From: Nocardia bovistercoris
Lineage (GTDB): Bacteria; Actinomycetota; Actinomycetes; Mycobacteriales; Mycobacteriaceae
DNA: 64,000 bases
Direction of reading: 5' to 3'
Assembly: GCF_015674855.1 (NCBI RefSeq)
Contig: NZ_JADMLG010000005.1
Span: 248,001 to 312,000, forward strand
Part shown: one piece after another, positions 18,736 to 27,204 of the stretch
Numbering within the stretch: the first letter of the stretch is position 1
Layout: each line of letters starts with the position of its first letter
Translations under genes and position numbers: made by a program
The notes under the pieces: generated by a model
Database searches by the model: none
What the model saw: only the letters and a program-made list of their open reading frames with translations
What the model was told of the DNA's origin: nothing

Positions 18736-19107
18736 CTACTTCTTCTTGCCTGCGACGGTGCGCTTCGGGCCCTTGCGGGTGCGCGCGTTGGTCTTGGTCC
18801 GCTGGCCGCGCACCGGCAGACCGCGGCGGTGCCGCAGGCCCTGGTAGCAGCCGATCTCGATCTTGCGACGGATATCGGCCTGCACCTCGCGGCGCAGGTC
18901 ACCCTCGACCTTGAACTCCGACGCCTCGATGTAGTCGCGGAGCTTGGTCAGGTCGTCGTCGCTGAGGTCCTTCGAACGCAGGTCGGGGCTGACGCCCGTG
19001 GCCTCGAGGATCTCCTTGGACCGGGTACGGCCGATGCCGAAGATATAGGTCAGCGCGATCTCCATGCGCTTCTCGCGCGGGAGGTCGACGCCCATGAGAC
19101 GTGCCAT
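18736..19107 (-). CDS. rpsM: Small ribosomal subunit protein uS13
   Basis: uS13 contacts the P-site tRNA and the central bridge. The 123-residue product begins [15 protein letters not shown] and contains [14 protein letters not shown] and the C-terminal [19 protein letters not shown] extension. The ATG at 19107 is preceded by an AAGGAAAA ribosome-binding site; the upstream open frame is not conserved. The 203-bp gap to rpmJ contains short GC-rich stems, including CCGAAC-CGC-GTTCGG at 19275-19289, that could be a leader element. Confidence 0.97.
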   Translation of the reverse strand: MARLMGVDLPREKRMEIALTYIFGIGRTRSKEILEATGVSPDLRSKDLSDDDLTKLRDYIEASEFKVEGDLRREVQADIRRKIEIGCYQGLRHRRGLPVRGQRTKTNARTRKGPKRTVAGKKK

Positions 19108-19310
19108 GTGGCAGTTTTCCTTAATTGTCGCGGAGGTCTGCTCCCTGTCCGTCCCCTCGTCTTGTGGGGCACCGGCCTCCGGTCCGGTGGTTGGCGCACA
19201 CGCCCCGGACATCTCTGCCCGAATTTTCCACAGCGTGCGGCTGGATCTGGGAGTTCTTCTGTTTTACTGCCAATCCGAACCGCGTTCGGTGCTCGGCAGG
19301 TGGTTGCGAA

Positions 19311-19424
19311 TCAGCCCTGGCGCTGCTTGTGGCGCAGGTTGTCGCAGATCACCATGACCCGCCCGTGACGGCGGATCACCTTGCACTTCTCGCAGATCTT
19401 CTTGACGCTCGGCTGAACCTTCAC
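19311..19424 (-). CDS. rpmJ: Large ribosomal subunit protein bL36
   Basis: This 37-residue zinc-ribbon protein of the 50S subunit starts from GTG at 19424 ([15 protein letters not shown]). It keeps the CxxC...C...H zinc ligands (CEKC, then VICDN and LRHK), so it is the zinc-binding C+ paralogue type. It sits between infA and rpsM in the expected order. Confidence 0.95.
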   Translation of the reverse strand: MKVQPSVKKICEKCKVIRRHGRVMVICDNLRHKQRQG

Positions 19425-19468
19425 GTCCGTCCAATCTCGTTGTGGTCCACACAAAGGTGGACACTCTA

Positions 19469-19494
19469 TTTCCCCGGCCGATCGACCGGGGAAA
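19469..19494. repeat. Perfect hairpin downstream of infA
   Basis: TTTCCCCGG (19469-19477) and CCGGGGAAA (19486-19494) form a 9-bp stem with an 8-nt loop in the infA-rpmJ gap. It may attenuate read-through from infA into the ribosomal operon. No T-run follows on the transcribed strand. Confidence 0.5.
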
Positions 19495-19537
19495 GTCTGT
19501 TCGTCGCCGTCACGCTGACGGCTACCCCACGGGCTGT

Positions 19538-19616
19538 GGCGGCGAAGCTCGCCACCGAGGGGGTCCGGGGGCGAAGCCCGCCGGGTGGGGCGTGGGGGCT
19601 GCGCCCCCACAGGACA
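19538..19616. repeat. GC-rich palindromic repeat element
   Basis: This stretch holds two nested palindromes, one around GGGGGCGAAGCCCGCC and one reading GTGGGGGCTGCGCCCCCAC (19598-19616). Similar interspersed palindromes are frequent in Nocardia genomes. The function is unknown; transcript-end protection or termination is possible. Confidence 0.5.
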
Positions 19617-19672
19617 CCAAGTGAATCGACCCCCGGCGAGCGCACTCCGCGAGCAAGGGTCGCCCACTCGAT

Positions 19673-19894
19673 TCACTTGTAGCGGTATACAATTCGGCCG
19701 CGCGACAGGTCGTAGGGCGACAGCTCGACGACCACTCGGTCCTCGGGAAGGATACGAATGTAGTGCTGCCGCATCTTTCCGCTGATGTGCGCGAGAACCT
19801 TGTGCCCGTTCTCGAGCTCGATCCGGAACATCGCATTGGGCAGCGGCTCGACAACTCGACCCTCGACCTCGATGGCCCCGTCTTTCTTCGCCAT
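19673..19894 (-). CDS. infA: Translation initiation factor IF-1
   Basis: IF-1 binds the ribosomal A site during initiation. The 73-residue OB-fold protein begins [16 protein letters not shown] and contains [27 protein letters not shown] family sequence, ending [13 protein letters not shown]. It is the first gene of the minus-strand ribosomal operon. A 385-bp region upstream (19895-20279) must hold its promoter. Confidence 0.98.
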
Positions 19895-20279
19895 GTCCTC
19901 CGCGATCCCGGTTCCTCGTATCGGCGCTCGCCGACAGAACCTGGTTTGATTGCCTGGTTTCCACTGACTCCACCCATATGGACACCGGCCGTCGGGCGTT
20001 CGAGGACGACTCGAAACGACGAACCGGAGGCATAGAGCAGTCGGCGCGTAGGTGCACCGCCGCTCCAGCTTACCGGGCGGCCCTGAATCCGGCAAAAACG
20101 CCCCCGTCCGCGCGGTGGTTCGCGCCCCGGTCACGGCGGTTGCCGATGGCTTGTCCACAGCTGTACCGAGCGCTTGTTCACAGGCGTACCGAACGCCGGT
20201 CCCTGGCCGCGTGGAGCGGACGTCGGTCACGTAAACTGACCCGGTCGAGAACAGGTCGAACAGATCCCAGGGGGATGTC
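19895..20279. promoter_or_regulatory. Divergent intergenic region between infA and the EspI-like gene
   Basis: This 385-bp non-coding region carries the infA promoter on one side and that of the large ATPase gene on the other. I see no protein or RNA gene in it. It contains the tandem DnaA-box-like repeats noted separately, and TAAACT (20232-20237), a weak candidate -10 for the plus strand. Confidence 0.4.
20151..20196 (+). repeat. Two tandem 23-bp repeats each carrying a DnaA-box-like 9-mer
   Basis: The units at 20151-20173 and 20174-20196 match at 19 of 23 positions. The first starts with TTGTCCACA, identical to the mycobacterial DnaA box; the second starts with TTGTTCACA, one mismatch. 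They share the GTACCGA core and lie upstream of a ParA/MinD-type gene. Confidence 0.6.
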
Positions 20280-20408
20280 GTGAGCCAGCGCAGGGAGGCA
20301 GCCGCGCGCGCCGTACCCTCGACCACGGATTTCTCGACCATCCCGTGCCCGCCCGCGAGACCATCGGCGCACGTCGCCGGATCGGCGCGTTCGCGAGGTG
20401 TGGCGTGA
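20280..20408 (+). CDS. Possible 42-residue leader ORF coupled to the EspI-like gene
   Basis: A GTG start (20280) follows CAGGGGGATGTC and opens a 42-residue frame that ends in a TGA overlapping the GTG start of the next gene (GTGA). The peptide is Ala/Arg/Ser/Pro-rich with no recognised domain. The spacing and overlap suggest translational coupling, but a chance ORF in GC-rich DNA is quite possible. Confidence 0.3.
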
Positions 20409-23400
20409 GTCGCGACAACGACGGCCTGCCCATGCTGCCGCCGTGGCTGTCCGAAAGCGACGTCACCGGCGGGTACGAGGCCCCCGTGCAGAACCTGCCG
20501 CACGAGGACACCATCGATGACGCCCCGTCCCGGCGCAGGCGCGGCAGGTCCGGCGCACCCGACGGCGGGCGCCAGGACGCCAACGCGACACCCGGCCGCA
20601 AGGACAAGCGCCGTCGCCTGTTCGGTGGTCGCGACAAGGACGAGCGTCCCGAGCCCGAACCGTCGCCGCCCGCCGAGGGAGGCCGCGAGCAGGCGGGTCG
20701 ACCCGGACCACAAGCGACCGCGCAGTCCGAGCCGCGCCCCGGTGAACGGGCTCCCGAAAACGAATACGCACCGCGCCGTCCCGAGTCACCGCAAGGTACG
20801 GAGCAATCGCGCGGTCAGGAACATCCGCGCGGTTCCGAGTCGCGTGGATTCGAACAGTCCCGCGCTCCCGAACAGCAGCGTGGGTTCGAACAGCAGCGTG
20901 GTACCGGATCCGCACGTGATCCGGAGTACGGCAGCGGCGCGGAGTACAGCCCTGGCCCTGAACAAGGGCGCGGCTTCGAGCAAGGCCGTAGTCCCGGACC
21001 AGAACATGAATCCGAACACCGTCGCGGTCCCCAGCAAGGTCGCGGTTCCGAGTCGCGCGGATCCGAACAGTCCAGCGCTCCCGAATACCAGCGCGGTACC
21101 GGATCCGCACGTGATCCGGAATACGGCAGCGGCGCGGAGTACGGCCGTGGCCCCGAACAGGGGCGTGGCTTCGAGCAAGGCCGTAGTTCCGAGCACGGTC
21201 GCAGTTCCGAGCAAGGCCGTAGTTCCGAGCACGGTCGCAGTTCCGAGCACGGCCGCAGCCCCGAATTCCGCCCCGGTTCCGAACAGGGCCGCGGTCCCGA
21301 GCAATCACCAGGACCGGGGCAATCGCGACCGGCGCGACCGGGATGGCCGTCCACCCCGCAGGATCCGAACACCTCCGGCCCACACCGCCGCGACCCCGCT
21401 TCCGGCCTGCCGACCCGCCAGCCGAGCACCCCGTCGGCGGCCTTCCAACCGCTGGGCAGCACCGCCACACCCCCGCGCGGCCCCCTCGACATCCCCGCGG
21501 GCGGACCACACGCCCCCACAACCCGAATCCAGCGCTCCCTACCGGACCTGCCGCCACCCCCACCAGCGGAGTCCACGGACCCGCGACCGGAAACCCCGAA
21601 CCGCCCCTCACTCCCCGATCCGCCGCAGACCCCACCGCACGCGGGCCACCCGTCGAGCCCGCCCGGTTCCGACTTCCAGTCGAACGCTCCATTCCCGCCC
21701 GCCGACCGGGAGAACCCGGATCGATCCCAAGGCGCCACACCCCGAACCGACCCACCGCAAGCAGGCCACCCATCGAACGCGCCCGGCTCCGACTTCCGGC
21801 CGAGCGCTCCACTCCCACCCGCCGCCCCGGAAAACCCGAACCGCCCCCAAGGCGCCACACCCCGAACCGACCCACCGCACGCGGGCCACCCACCGAACGC
21901 GCCCGGCTCCGACTTCAAGCCGAACGCTCCATTCCCGCCAGCCGACCGGGAGAACCCGAACCGCCCCCAGGGCGCGATCCCCCGAACCGACTCGCCGCGC
22001 CCTGGTCCGGACGCCGAGGCATCGGCGCCGTCGGCCGCTCCCGCACAGCACGGCAGTCCGCGGGGAGTCACACCGCAGGCTGACCCGTCGCAGCAGGGCA
22101 GCAGCCCACAGACACCACCGTGGGCCGACCCGTCGCAACCGGGAAGTCCACAAGGTTCCACACCTCAACTCGAGCACCCGCGGCCCGGATCGAACGCCGA
22201 AGCGCAGGCGCCGTGGACCGCCCCAGCGCAGCAGGGCGGTCCGCAGGAGTTCACGCAGGCAGGCCCATCGCGGCCGGGGCGTCCGCCGTTGCCTGACCCA
22301 CCCCCGGGGGCGAATGGTTCCGATGTGCCCGCGAGTGGACCGCACGCGGCAACGGGCTCGGAGCGGACGAGGCCGGAGCTCGACGGTCCGCCTCCTTGGC
22401 TCGCGTCTTCGGCGGACACCGGTGCGCAGTCCCGACCGAGCGAAACGACCGAGGACGGTGCGCCCGCCTGGTTGACCGGTTCCGGGACGCGGCCGGGTGA
22501 GCGTCCCGAATTGCCACCGCCTCCGGGTGATTCGAGCACCGGTACGGCGTCGGAACATCCCGACGGTTCCGCGAGCGATGAGCGCTCCGCGCCCTCGGGT
22601 CGAGTCGGTTCGGTTCCGCCGGATCGGCTTGCGCCGCCGACTCCGGGAAGCGCGCCGACGGCGGATTCCGGCGTGAGCGCGGCTGCCGAGCGGCAGGCGA
22701 GCCCGTCGCCGTACGGCACGCCGCGCCCGGAATCCGCCTCCCCCGATGAGCGCGGCACGGAATCGCGCTCGCCCTACGGTCCCGTCCCGGCCGAAGGCCC
22801 GCTGCCGTCCGGCGATCAGAGCAATCCGTACGAGCGGACCACCGGCGACCACCCGCCCGCCCGACCGTCGTACGGCCCGATGCCGACCGGCGAGGTCGCG
22901 CAGCACGGTCCGGACGCGCCGATCTACGCCGACCCGGACGCGGCGGCAGGCTACCCGCCCGTTCCCCCCTCGGGTGGCAGGCATCGACTGTCCGCCCCCG
23001 AGCAGAGCCCGGCCACCGGCCGGACACCGGAGAGCGGCTACGGTTCCCCCGGTTCCCAACCGGGACAAGGCATCCCATCGCTCCCACCACAGGGTTACGG
23101 CACCGACCAGACCTCGGCACAAGGTTCGCGCTACGGCGCACCGACCGCAGGCAGCTCGGGACCGCACTTCGCCCCCGGCGCCGCTGCGACCTCGGGACAA
23201 GGCCACCCGTCCGGCGCACCTGCCGCAGGCGCGGACTCCAGCGCAGGCCGGGCGACCGTGCCGGGTCCGGGCCACCGTCCACCAACCGCCGACAACGCGG
23301 ACCCGCATCCGACCGCCGACCCGGCGACGAAACGCTACGACGCGCAGACCACCGGCCCCGCCGCCCAAGGCTCCCGCTACGCCACGCCTACAACGGGCGA

Positions 23401-25063
23401 CGCCGGTACGGACTCGGGACAGCGTCCACGCTACGGCGCACAGACGGACAGCTCCGGGCCACACTCGATCTCCGGCGATCCCACCGCCGCGCCGGGCGCT
23501 CGTTACGGCACACCGACAATCGGCAACGTCGGTACTGATCCTGCGGCGGCACAGTCACGCTATGGCGCGCAGACCGCGGACCAACACCCGACGTCCGGTA
23601 CCGCGCTGGCGCAAGGCTCGCATTACGGTGCGCCCGCTACCGATAGTTCTGGGCCGCACTCGATCTCCGGTGGCGGCCGAGTGACCGAGCCGGGTTACGG
23701 CGCACCTGGCACGGGCGATTCCGGACCGCACGGTGCGCCCGGTCTCGACCCGGCCGCCGCGCGGAGCCCGAACCACGGCGAAACCGGGGGCGAGGTTCCC
23801 GAAGCGCCCGGCGGGTACGACCCCGCGGGTCCGCAGCGTTGGAACGCGGGCGCTTACGCACCTCCCGGCGCCACCCATCGCGCCCCGGTCAGCGACCAAC
23901 TCGCGCCGGGTGAGCGCCGCGATCCCGGCGTCTTCGCCCAGCAACCCCGAAACCCCGAGCAGGGCGGGTTCGTCCCACAGCAGCCCGCGCCTGCTCCCGA
24001 TGCGCCGCCCGCACCCGATGCCGCCGCCCAGCAGTGGAATTCGGGGCAGCCGTCCGCGATCACGGCGGGCGGTCCGGGTGGGATGAGTCAGCCGGGCGCC
24101 GGGTGGGGTGCGCCGCCGGGGCCGCAGGGCGGACCGCAGCCTTCGCTCGACGATGTGCCGATGCGGCGGGCGAAGAAGTCGCCGGGTAGTGGTTGGCGCA
24201 AGGCTGTGCATCATGTCTCGGGTGGTGCGATCAATCCCGGGATGTCCGCGGAGGAGCGGCGGCTGCAGGAGTTGGTGGCGCGGATCAGGCAACCGGTGCG
24301 CGGCGATTACCGGATCGCGGTGTTGTCGTTGAAGGGCGGGGTCGGCAAGACCACCACCACGATGGGGCTCGGGTCGATCTTCGCTTCGGTGCGCGGTGAC
24401 CGGGTGATCGCGGTCGACGCGAATCCCGACTTCGGGACGCTGTCGCAGCGGGTGCCGTTGCAGACCCGTTCGACGGTGCGCGATCTGTTGCTCGATCCGC
24501 AGATCGACCGGTATTCGGATGTGCGCAGGCATACCTCGCAGGCCACGAGCCGACTGGAAGTGCTTGCCAGTGAGCGTGATCCGGCGGCGTCGGAGTCGTT
24601 CAACGACGAGGAGTACCGGTCGGTCGCTCGAATTCTGCAGCGTTTCTACAACATCATCCTCACCGACTGCGGTACCGGACTGATGCATTCGGCCATGACC
24701 GGCGTCCTGGATCTGGCCCATTCTCTGGTCCTGATCTCCTCGGCGGCCATCGACGGCGCGCGCAGCGCGGCCGCGACTCTGGACTGGCTGTCGCTGCACG
24801 GCCACGACCACCTGGTGCGCAATGCCGTGGTGGTGATCAACCTGCCCCGCGAGGGCTCCCCGAATGTGGGGATTCAGCAACTGCGCGAATACTTCCTGTC
24901 ACGCTGCCGCGCGGTGCACATCATCCCCTACGACTCGCATCTGTCCGAGGGTGCTGAGATCGACCTGCACCGCCTGAGCAAGCAGGCCAAACGCGCCTAC
25001 GTGGAACTGGCGGCGACCGTGGCCGACGAATTCAGCCTCGATCACCGCCGCTACCACAACTGA
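20405..25063 (+). CDS. EspI-like protein: long disordered repeat region plus C-terminal ParA/MinD-type ATPase
   Basis: The 1552-residue product starts with a short conserved-looking segment ([12 protein letters not shown]). About 1,240 residues of Pro/Gly/Ser/Arg-rich low-complexity sequence follow, then a MinD/ParA-type ATPase (about residues 1280-1550). The ATPase has [18 protein letters not shown] near residue 1310, [16 protein letters not shown], and the late [11 protein letters not shown] segment. The C-terminal part matches the layout of mycobacterial EspI (GWR-x-V lead, KGGxGKTT, VDANPD, ADCG/TDCG), an ESX-1 regulator proposed to respond to ATP level. The N-terminus is far longer than EspI's. 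The GTG at 20405 has a GAGGT ribosome-binding site. Being 2 kb from the second ESX locus, it plausibly serves it. Confidence 0.8.
20900..21190 (+). repeat. Imperfect ~96-bp direct repeat inside the EspI-like gene
   Basis: The stretch starting GGTACCGGATCCGCACGTGA at 20900 recurs at 21095 with few changes for about 96 bp (both copies encode [17 protein letters not shown] and then GFEQGRS). The offset is 195 bp, in frame. Confidence 0.75.
21182..21253 (+). repeat. 18-bp tandem repeat, four copies
   Basis: Units of CGTAGTTCCGAGCACGGT type (encoding [12 protein letters not shown]) run at 21182, 21200, 21218 and 21236. The array is in frame and lies in the disordered part of the EspI-like protein. 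Confidence 0.8.
21632..21991 (+). repeat. 120-bp tandem repeat, three copies, encoding 40-residue Pro-rich units
   Basis: Each 40-residue unit follows PPxAGHPSxAPGSDF, then [13 protein letters not shown] and QGATPRTD. The three copies are contiguous and in frame, which suggests recent tandem duplication. Confidence 0.85.
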
Positions 25064-25082
25064 CCCGGACCGCGCGGCGGGC

Positions 25083-25583
25083 TCACCACTCGGGCAGCCG
25101 CCGACGGCCCGCGAGCACGTCGCGCACCAGATCGTCGTAGGCGTCGGCCAATTCGGCCAGGTGGTGCCAGGCGCAGTGCAGCATGTCGTCGTGCGCGCTC
25201 AAGGTCATCAGCGCGTGGTGGGCGCGGACCGAGGATTCGGCGAGCCGATCGACGACCGAGCCGACGGTCTCGGTGTGCAGGGTCGCGCCGAGCCGGTGCT
25301 GGGAGACGTTGCGCGCCACCCAGTCGTCGACGGCCATGACCAACTCGACTCTGCGACGCTCGATCTCGACGACCACCGAGGGGGTGGTGTCCACCGAGCC
25401 GCCGCGCCCGACGATCCGTTTTTCGTGCAGCACCGCGAGATCGCGCGCGAACCACAGCAGTGGACCCCCGATCACCCGATGTCCGCGACACGCCCGGACG
25501 AGTAAATCGGAGGTGGGCAGTAGCCCGGTAGTCGCGGACTGTGTTGCCGCACCGGTACACCGCGATGTACCGGGGAGAGCCAT
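25083..25583 (-). CDS. DUF4254-like protein of unknown function
   Basis: The 166-residue product begins MALPGTSRC at an ATG (25583) and has no signal peptide or membrane segment. Its central part (GHRVIGGPLLWFARDLAVLHEK, split by a Gly pair, then EIERRRVELVMAVDDWV) resembles DUF4254 proteins that are common in Nocardia and related genera, often near T7SS or lipid genes. No catalytic residues are evident, although conserved His, Arg and Asp occur. It is convergent with the EspI-like gene and divergent from the GntR regulator. The 186-bp upstream region holds the promoters of both. Confidence 0.6.
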   Translation of the reverse strand: MALPGTSRCTGAATQSATTGLLPTSDLLVRACRGHRVIGGPLLWFARDLAVLHEKRIVGRGGSVDTTPSVVVEIERRRVELVMAVDDWVARNVSQHRLGATLHTETVGSVVDRLAESSVRAHHALMTLSAHDDMLHCAWHHLAELADAYDDLVRDVLAGRRRLPEW

Positions 25584-25769
25584 AACGACCGTAGATGAAT
25601 CCGAACCTGCCACGTTGCCTCGCCGTTCATCGCCGCACAACACCGGATCAGGACGTTCATTACAATAAACCCCTGAAGGCACCTGTCAAGCATTACCGGG
25701 CCGTAGGAGTCACGGAGCATACACTTCGTTATCTACTCAGCGTTACCTACTCAGCAACCGAGGAGCGCG

Positions 25770-26579
25770 ATGGCCGACGGTCCGACCTATCAGCGGATCG
25801 CCGATCTGCTCCGCGAGGAGATCCGGGCGGGCACCTGGAATCCGGGCGACCGGTTGCCGAGCCATTCCGAACTGGCCGACCGCATGCGGGTCTCGATCAC
25901 CACCGCCCGCAACGCGATCCAAGTGCTGGTCGCGGAGAATCTGGTCTACACGGCGACCTCGCGCGGCACCATCGTACGCAGCCGGGAAGTGCTGGAATCG
26001 GTGGTCACCGACCATATCCGGCCGGATCGCCCGTGCTCGGAGCACGACATCTTCGAGGAGATCGCGCGCGCGGCGAATCGGGTGCCGACCAAGGAGTTCA
26101 GCGCGCACATGGAGCCCGCCGGTTCCGAGGTCGCGCACTGGCTGGGTGTCACGGAAGGCGCGTGGGTGTTGGCGCGCACCGTCGTGCAGTTCCTCGACAA
26201 CGAGCCGTGGTCATGGGAGGTCAGTTTCTATCCGCGAGAGCTGGCCGAGGCCACCGGTATCGACGCACCGCACGATATCGCGGGCGGCACCACCCGGCGA
26301 CTCGCCGAATGCGGGTACGCCGAGACCGCGCACCGCGACACGGTCGTGGCCCGACCGGCCACCGCGGAGGAGGCGATCGTGCTCGGCGTCGGCACCGGGA
26401 CGATGCTGCTGGATCACCTGCGTCTGGGCGCGACCCACGAAAGGGTCACCAGGGCCACCCGATTGCGCGCCATCGCGACCCGCAATCGCCTGGCCTACGA
26501 ACTCGGCGACGACGAGGGCACGGCGGTCATCCGGCGCACTTTGGCGAATTCGCCCGCGCCGGGTATATCCCTGCCATGA
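25770..26579 (+). CDS. GntR/HutC-family transcriptional regulator
   Basis: The 269-residue product has an N-terminal winged helix (residues 5-70: TYQRIADLLREEIRAGTWN, then LPSHSELADRMRVSITTARNAI). A C-terminal UTRA ligand-binding domain follows (about residues 90-250). The ATG at 25770 follows GAGGAGCG. Its TGA overlaps the start of the acetyltransferase gene (ATGA), so the two are coupled. The effector is unknown. It may control the divergent DUF4254-like gene as well as its own operon. Confidence 0.88.
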   Translation: MADGPTYQRIADLLREEIRAGTWNPGDRLPSHSELADRMRVSITTARNAIQVLVAENLVYTATSRGTIVRSREVLESVVTDHIRPDRPCSEHDIFEEIARAANRVPTKEFSAHMEPAGSEVAHWLGVTEGAWVLARTVVQFLDNEPWSWEVSFYPRELAEATGIDAPHDIAGGTTRRLAECGYAETAHRDTVVARPATAEEAIVLGVGTGTMLLDHLRLGATHERVTRATRLRAIATRNRLAYELGDDEGTAVIRRTLANSPAPGISLP

Positions 26580-27157
26580 CCATGACACTCCGATCGGCCG
26601 CCATCGGCGACCTCGGTGCGATCTGTCGGCTGCGTAGGCAGCGCACCGCGTGGCTCACCGCGAAGGGTTCGGATCAGTGGTCGGTGGCCGGGCACGGCTT
26701 GCCGATCGAGGTTTTCGCGCGTGCCGTCGGCCGCGCGGTAGAGGCGGGTGAGACCTGGATCGTCGAGGTCGACGGCGAGGCGGCGGGCACCATCACCGTC
26801 AACGAACGCACCGATCCGTGGCTGTGGTCCGACGCGGAGGTCGCGGGCGCGGTGATGGTGCACTACATGATCGTCGACCTGCGTTTCGCCGGCTTCCGCC
26901 TCGGTCACCGGCTGCTCTCGCATGCCGCCGCGGTGGCGTGTGACCTTGACCGCGAGTGGGTGCGCCTGGACGCATGGACCGCCAACACCGGTCTGCACGA
27001 CTACTATCGGCGCGCCGGATTCCGGTTGGCCCGTATCGCGGAATCGGCGATCGGTCCGTCCGGCGCCTTGTTCGAGCGGCGCACCGACAGCTGGGACCCC
27101 ACCGACCGGCCGCGTCTTCCGCTCCGCTCCGATCCGAGTGTCGCCACCCCCGTGTAA
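26576..27157 (+). CDS. GNAT-family N-acetyltransferase
   Basis: The 193-residue product shows the GNAT fold: an N-terminal RSAAIGDLGAICRLRRQRT helix, the central VHYMIVDLRFAGFRLGHRLL segment with the acetyl-CoA-binding loop (R/G-x-G-x-x-L: FRLGHRLL), and ANTGLHDYYRRAGFR near the end. It probably acetylates a small molecule or protein amine, target unknown. The ATG overlaps the GntR stop. A long perfect hairpin follows and separates it from the convergent eccC. Confidence 0.85.
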   Translation: MTMTLRSAAIGDLGAICRLRRQRTAWLTAKGSDQWSVAGHGLPIEVFARAVGRAVEAGETWIVEVDGEAAGTITVNERTDPWLWSDAEVAGAVMVHYMIVDLRFAGFRLGHRLLSHAAAVACDLDREWVRLDAWTANTGLHDYYRRAGFRLARIAESAIGPSGALFERRTDSWDPTDRPRLPLRSDPSVATPV

Positions 27158-27163
27158 AACCCC

Positions 27164-27196
27164 GCTGCTCACCCGTCACTGTGACGGGTGAGCAGC
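27164..27196. terminator. Bidirectional hairpin between GNAT and eccC
   Basis: GCTGCTCACCCGTCAC (27164-27179) and its exact complement (27181-27196) form a perfect 16-bp inverted repeat with one central base. It lies between two convergent genes and can serve both. Confidence 0.8.
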
Positions 27197-27204
27197 CTGC
27201 CCGA

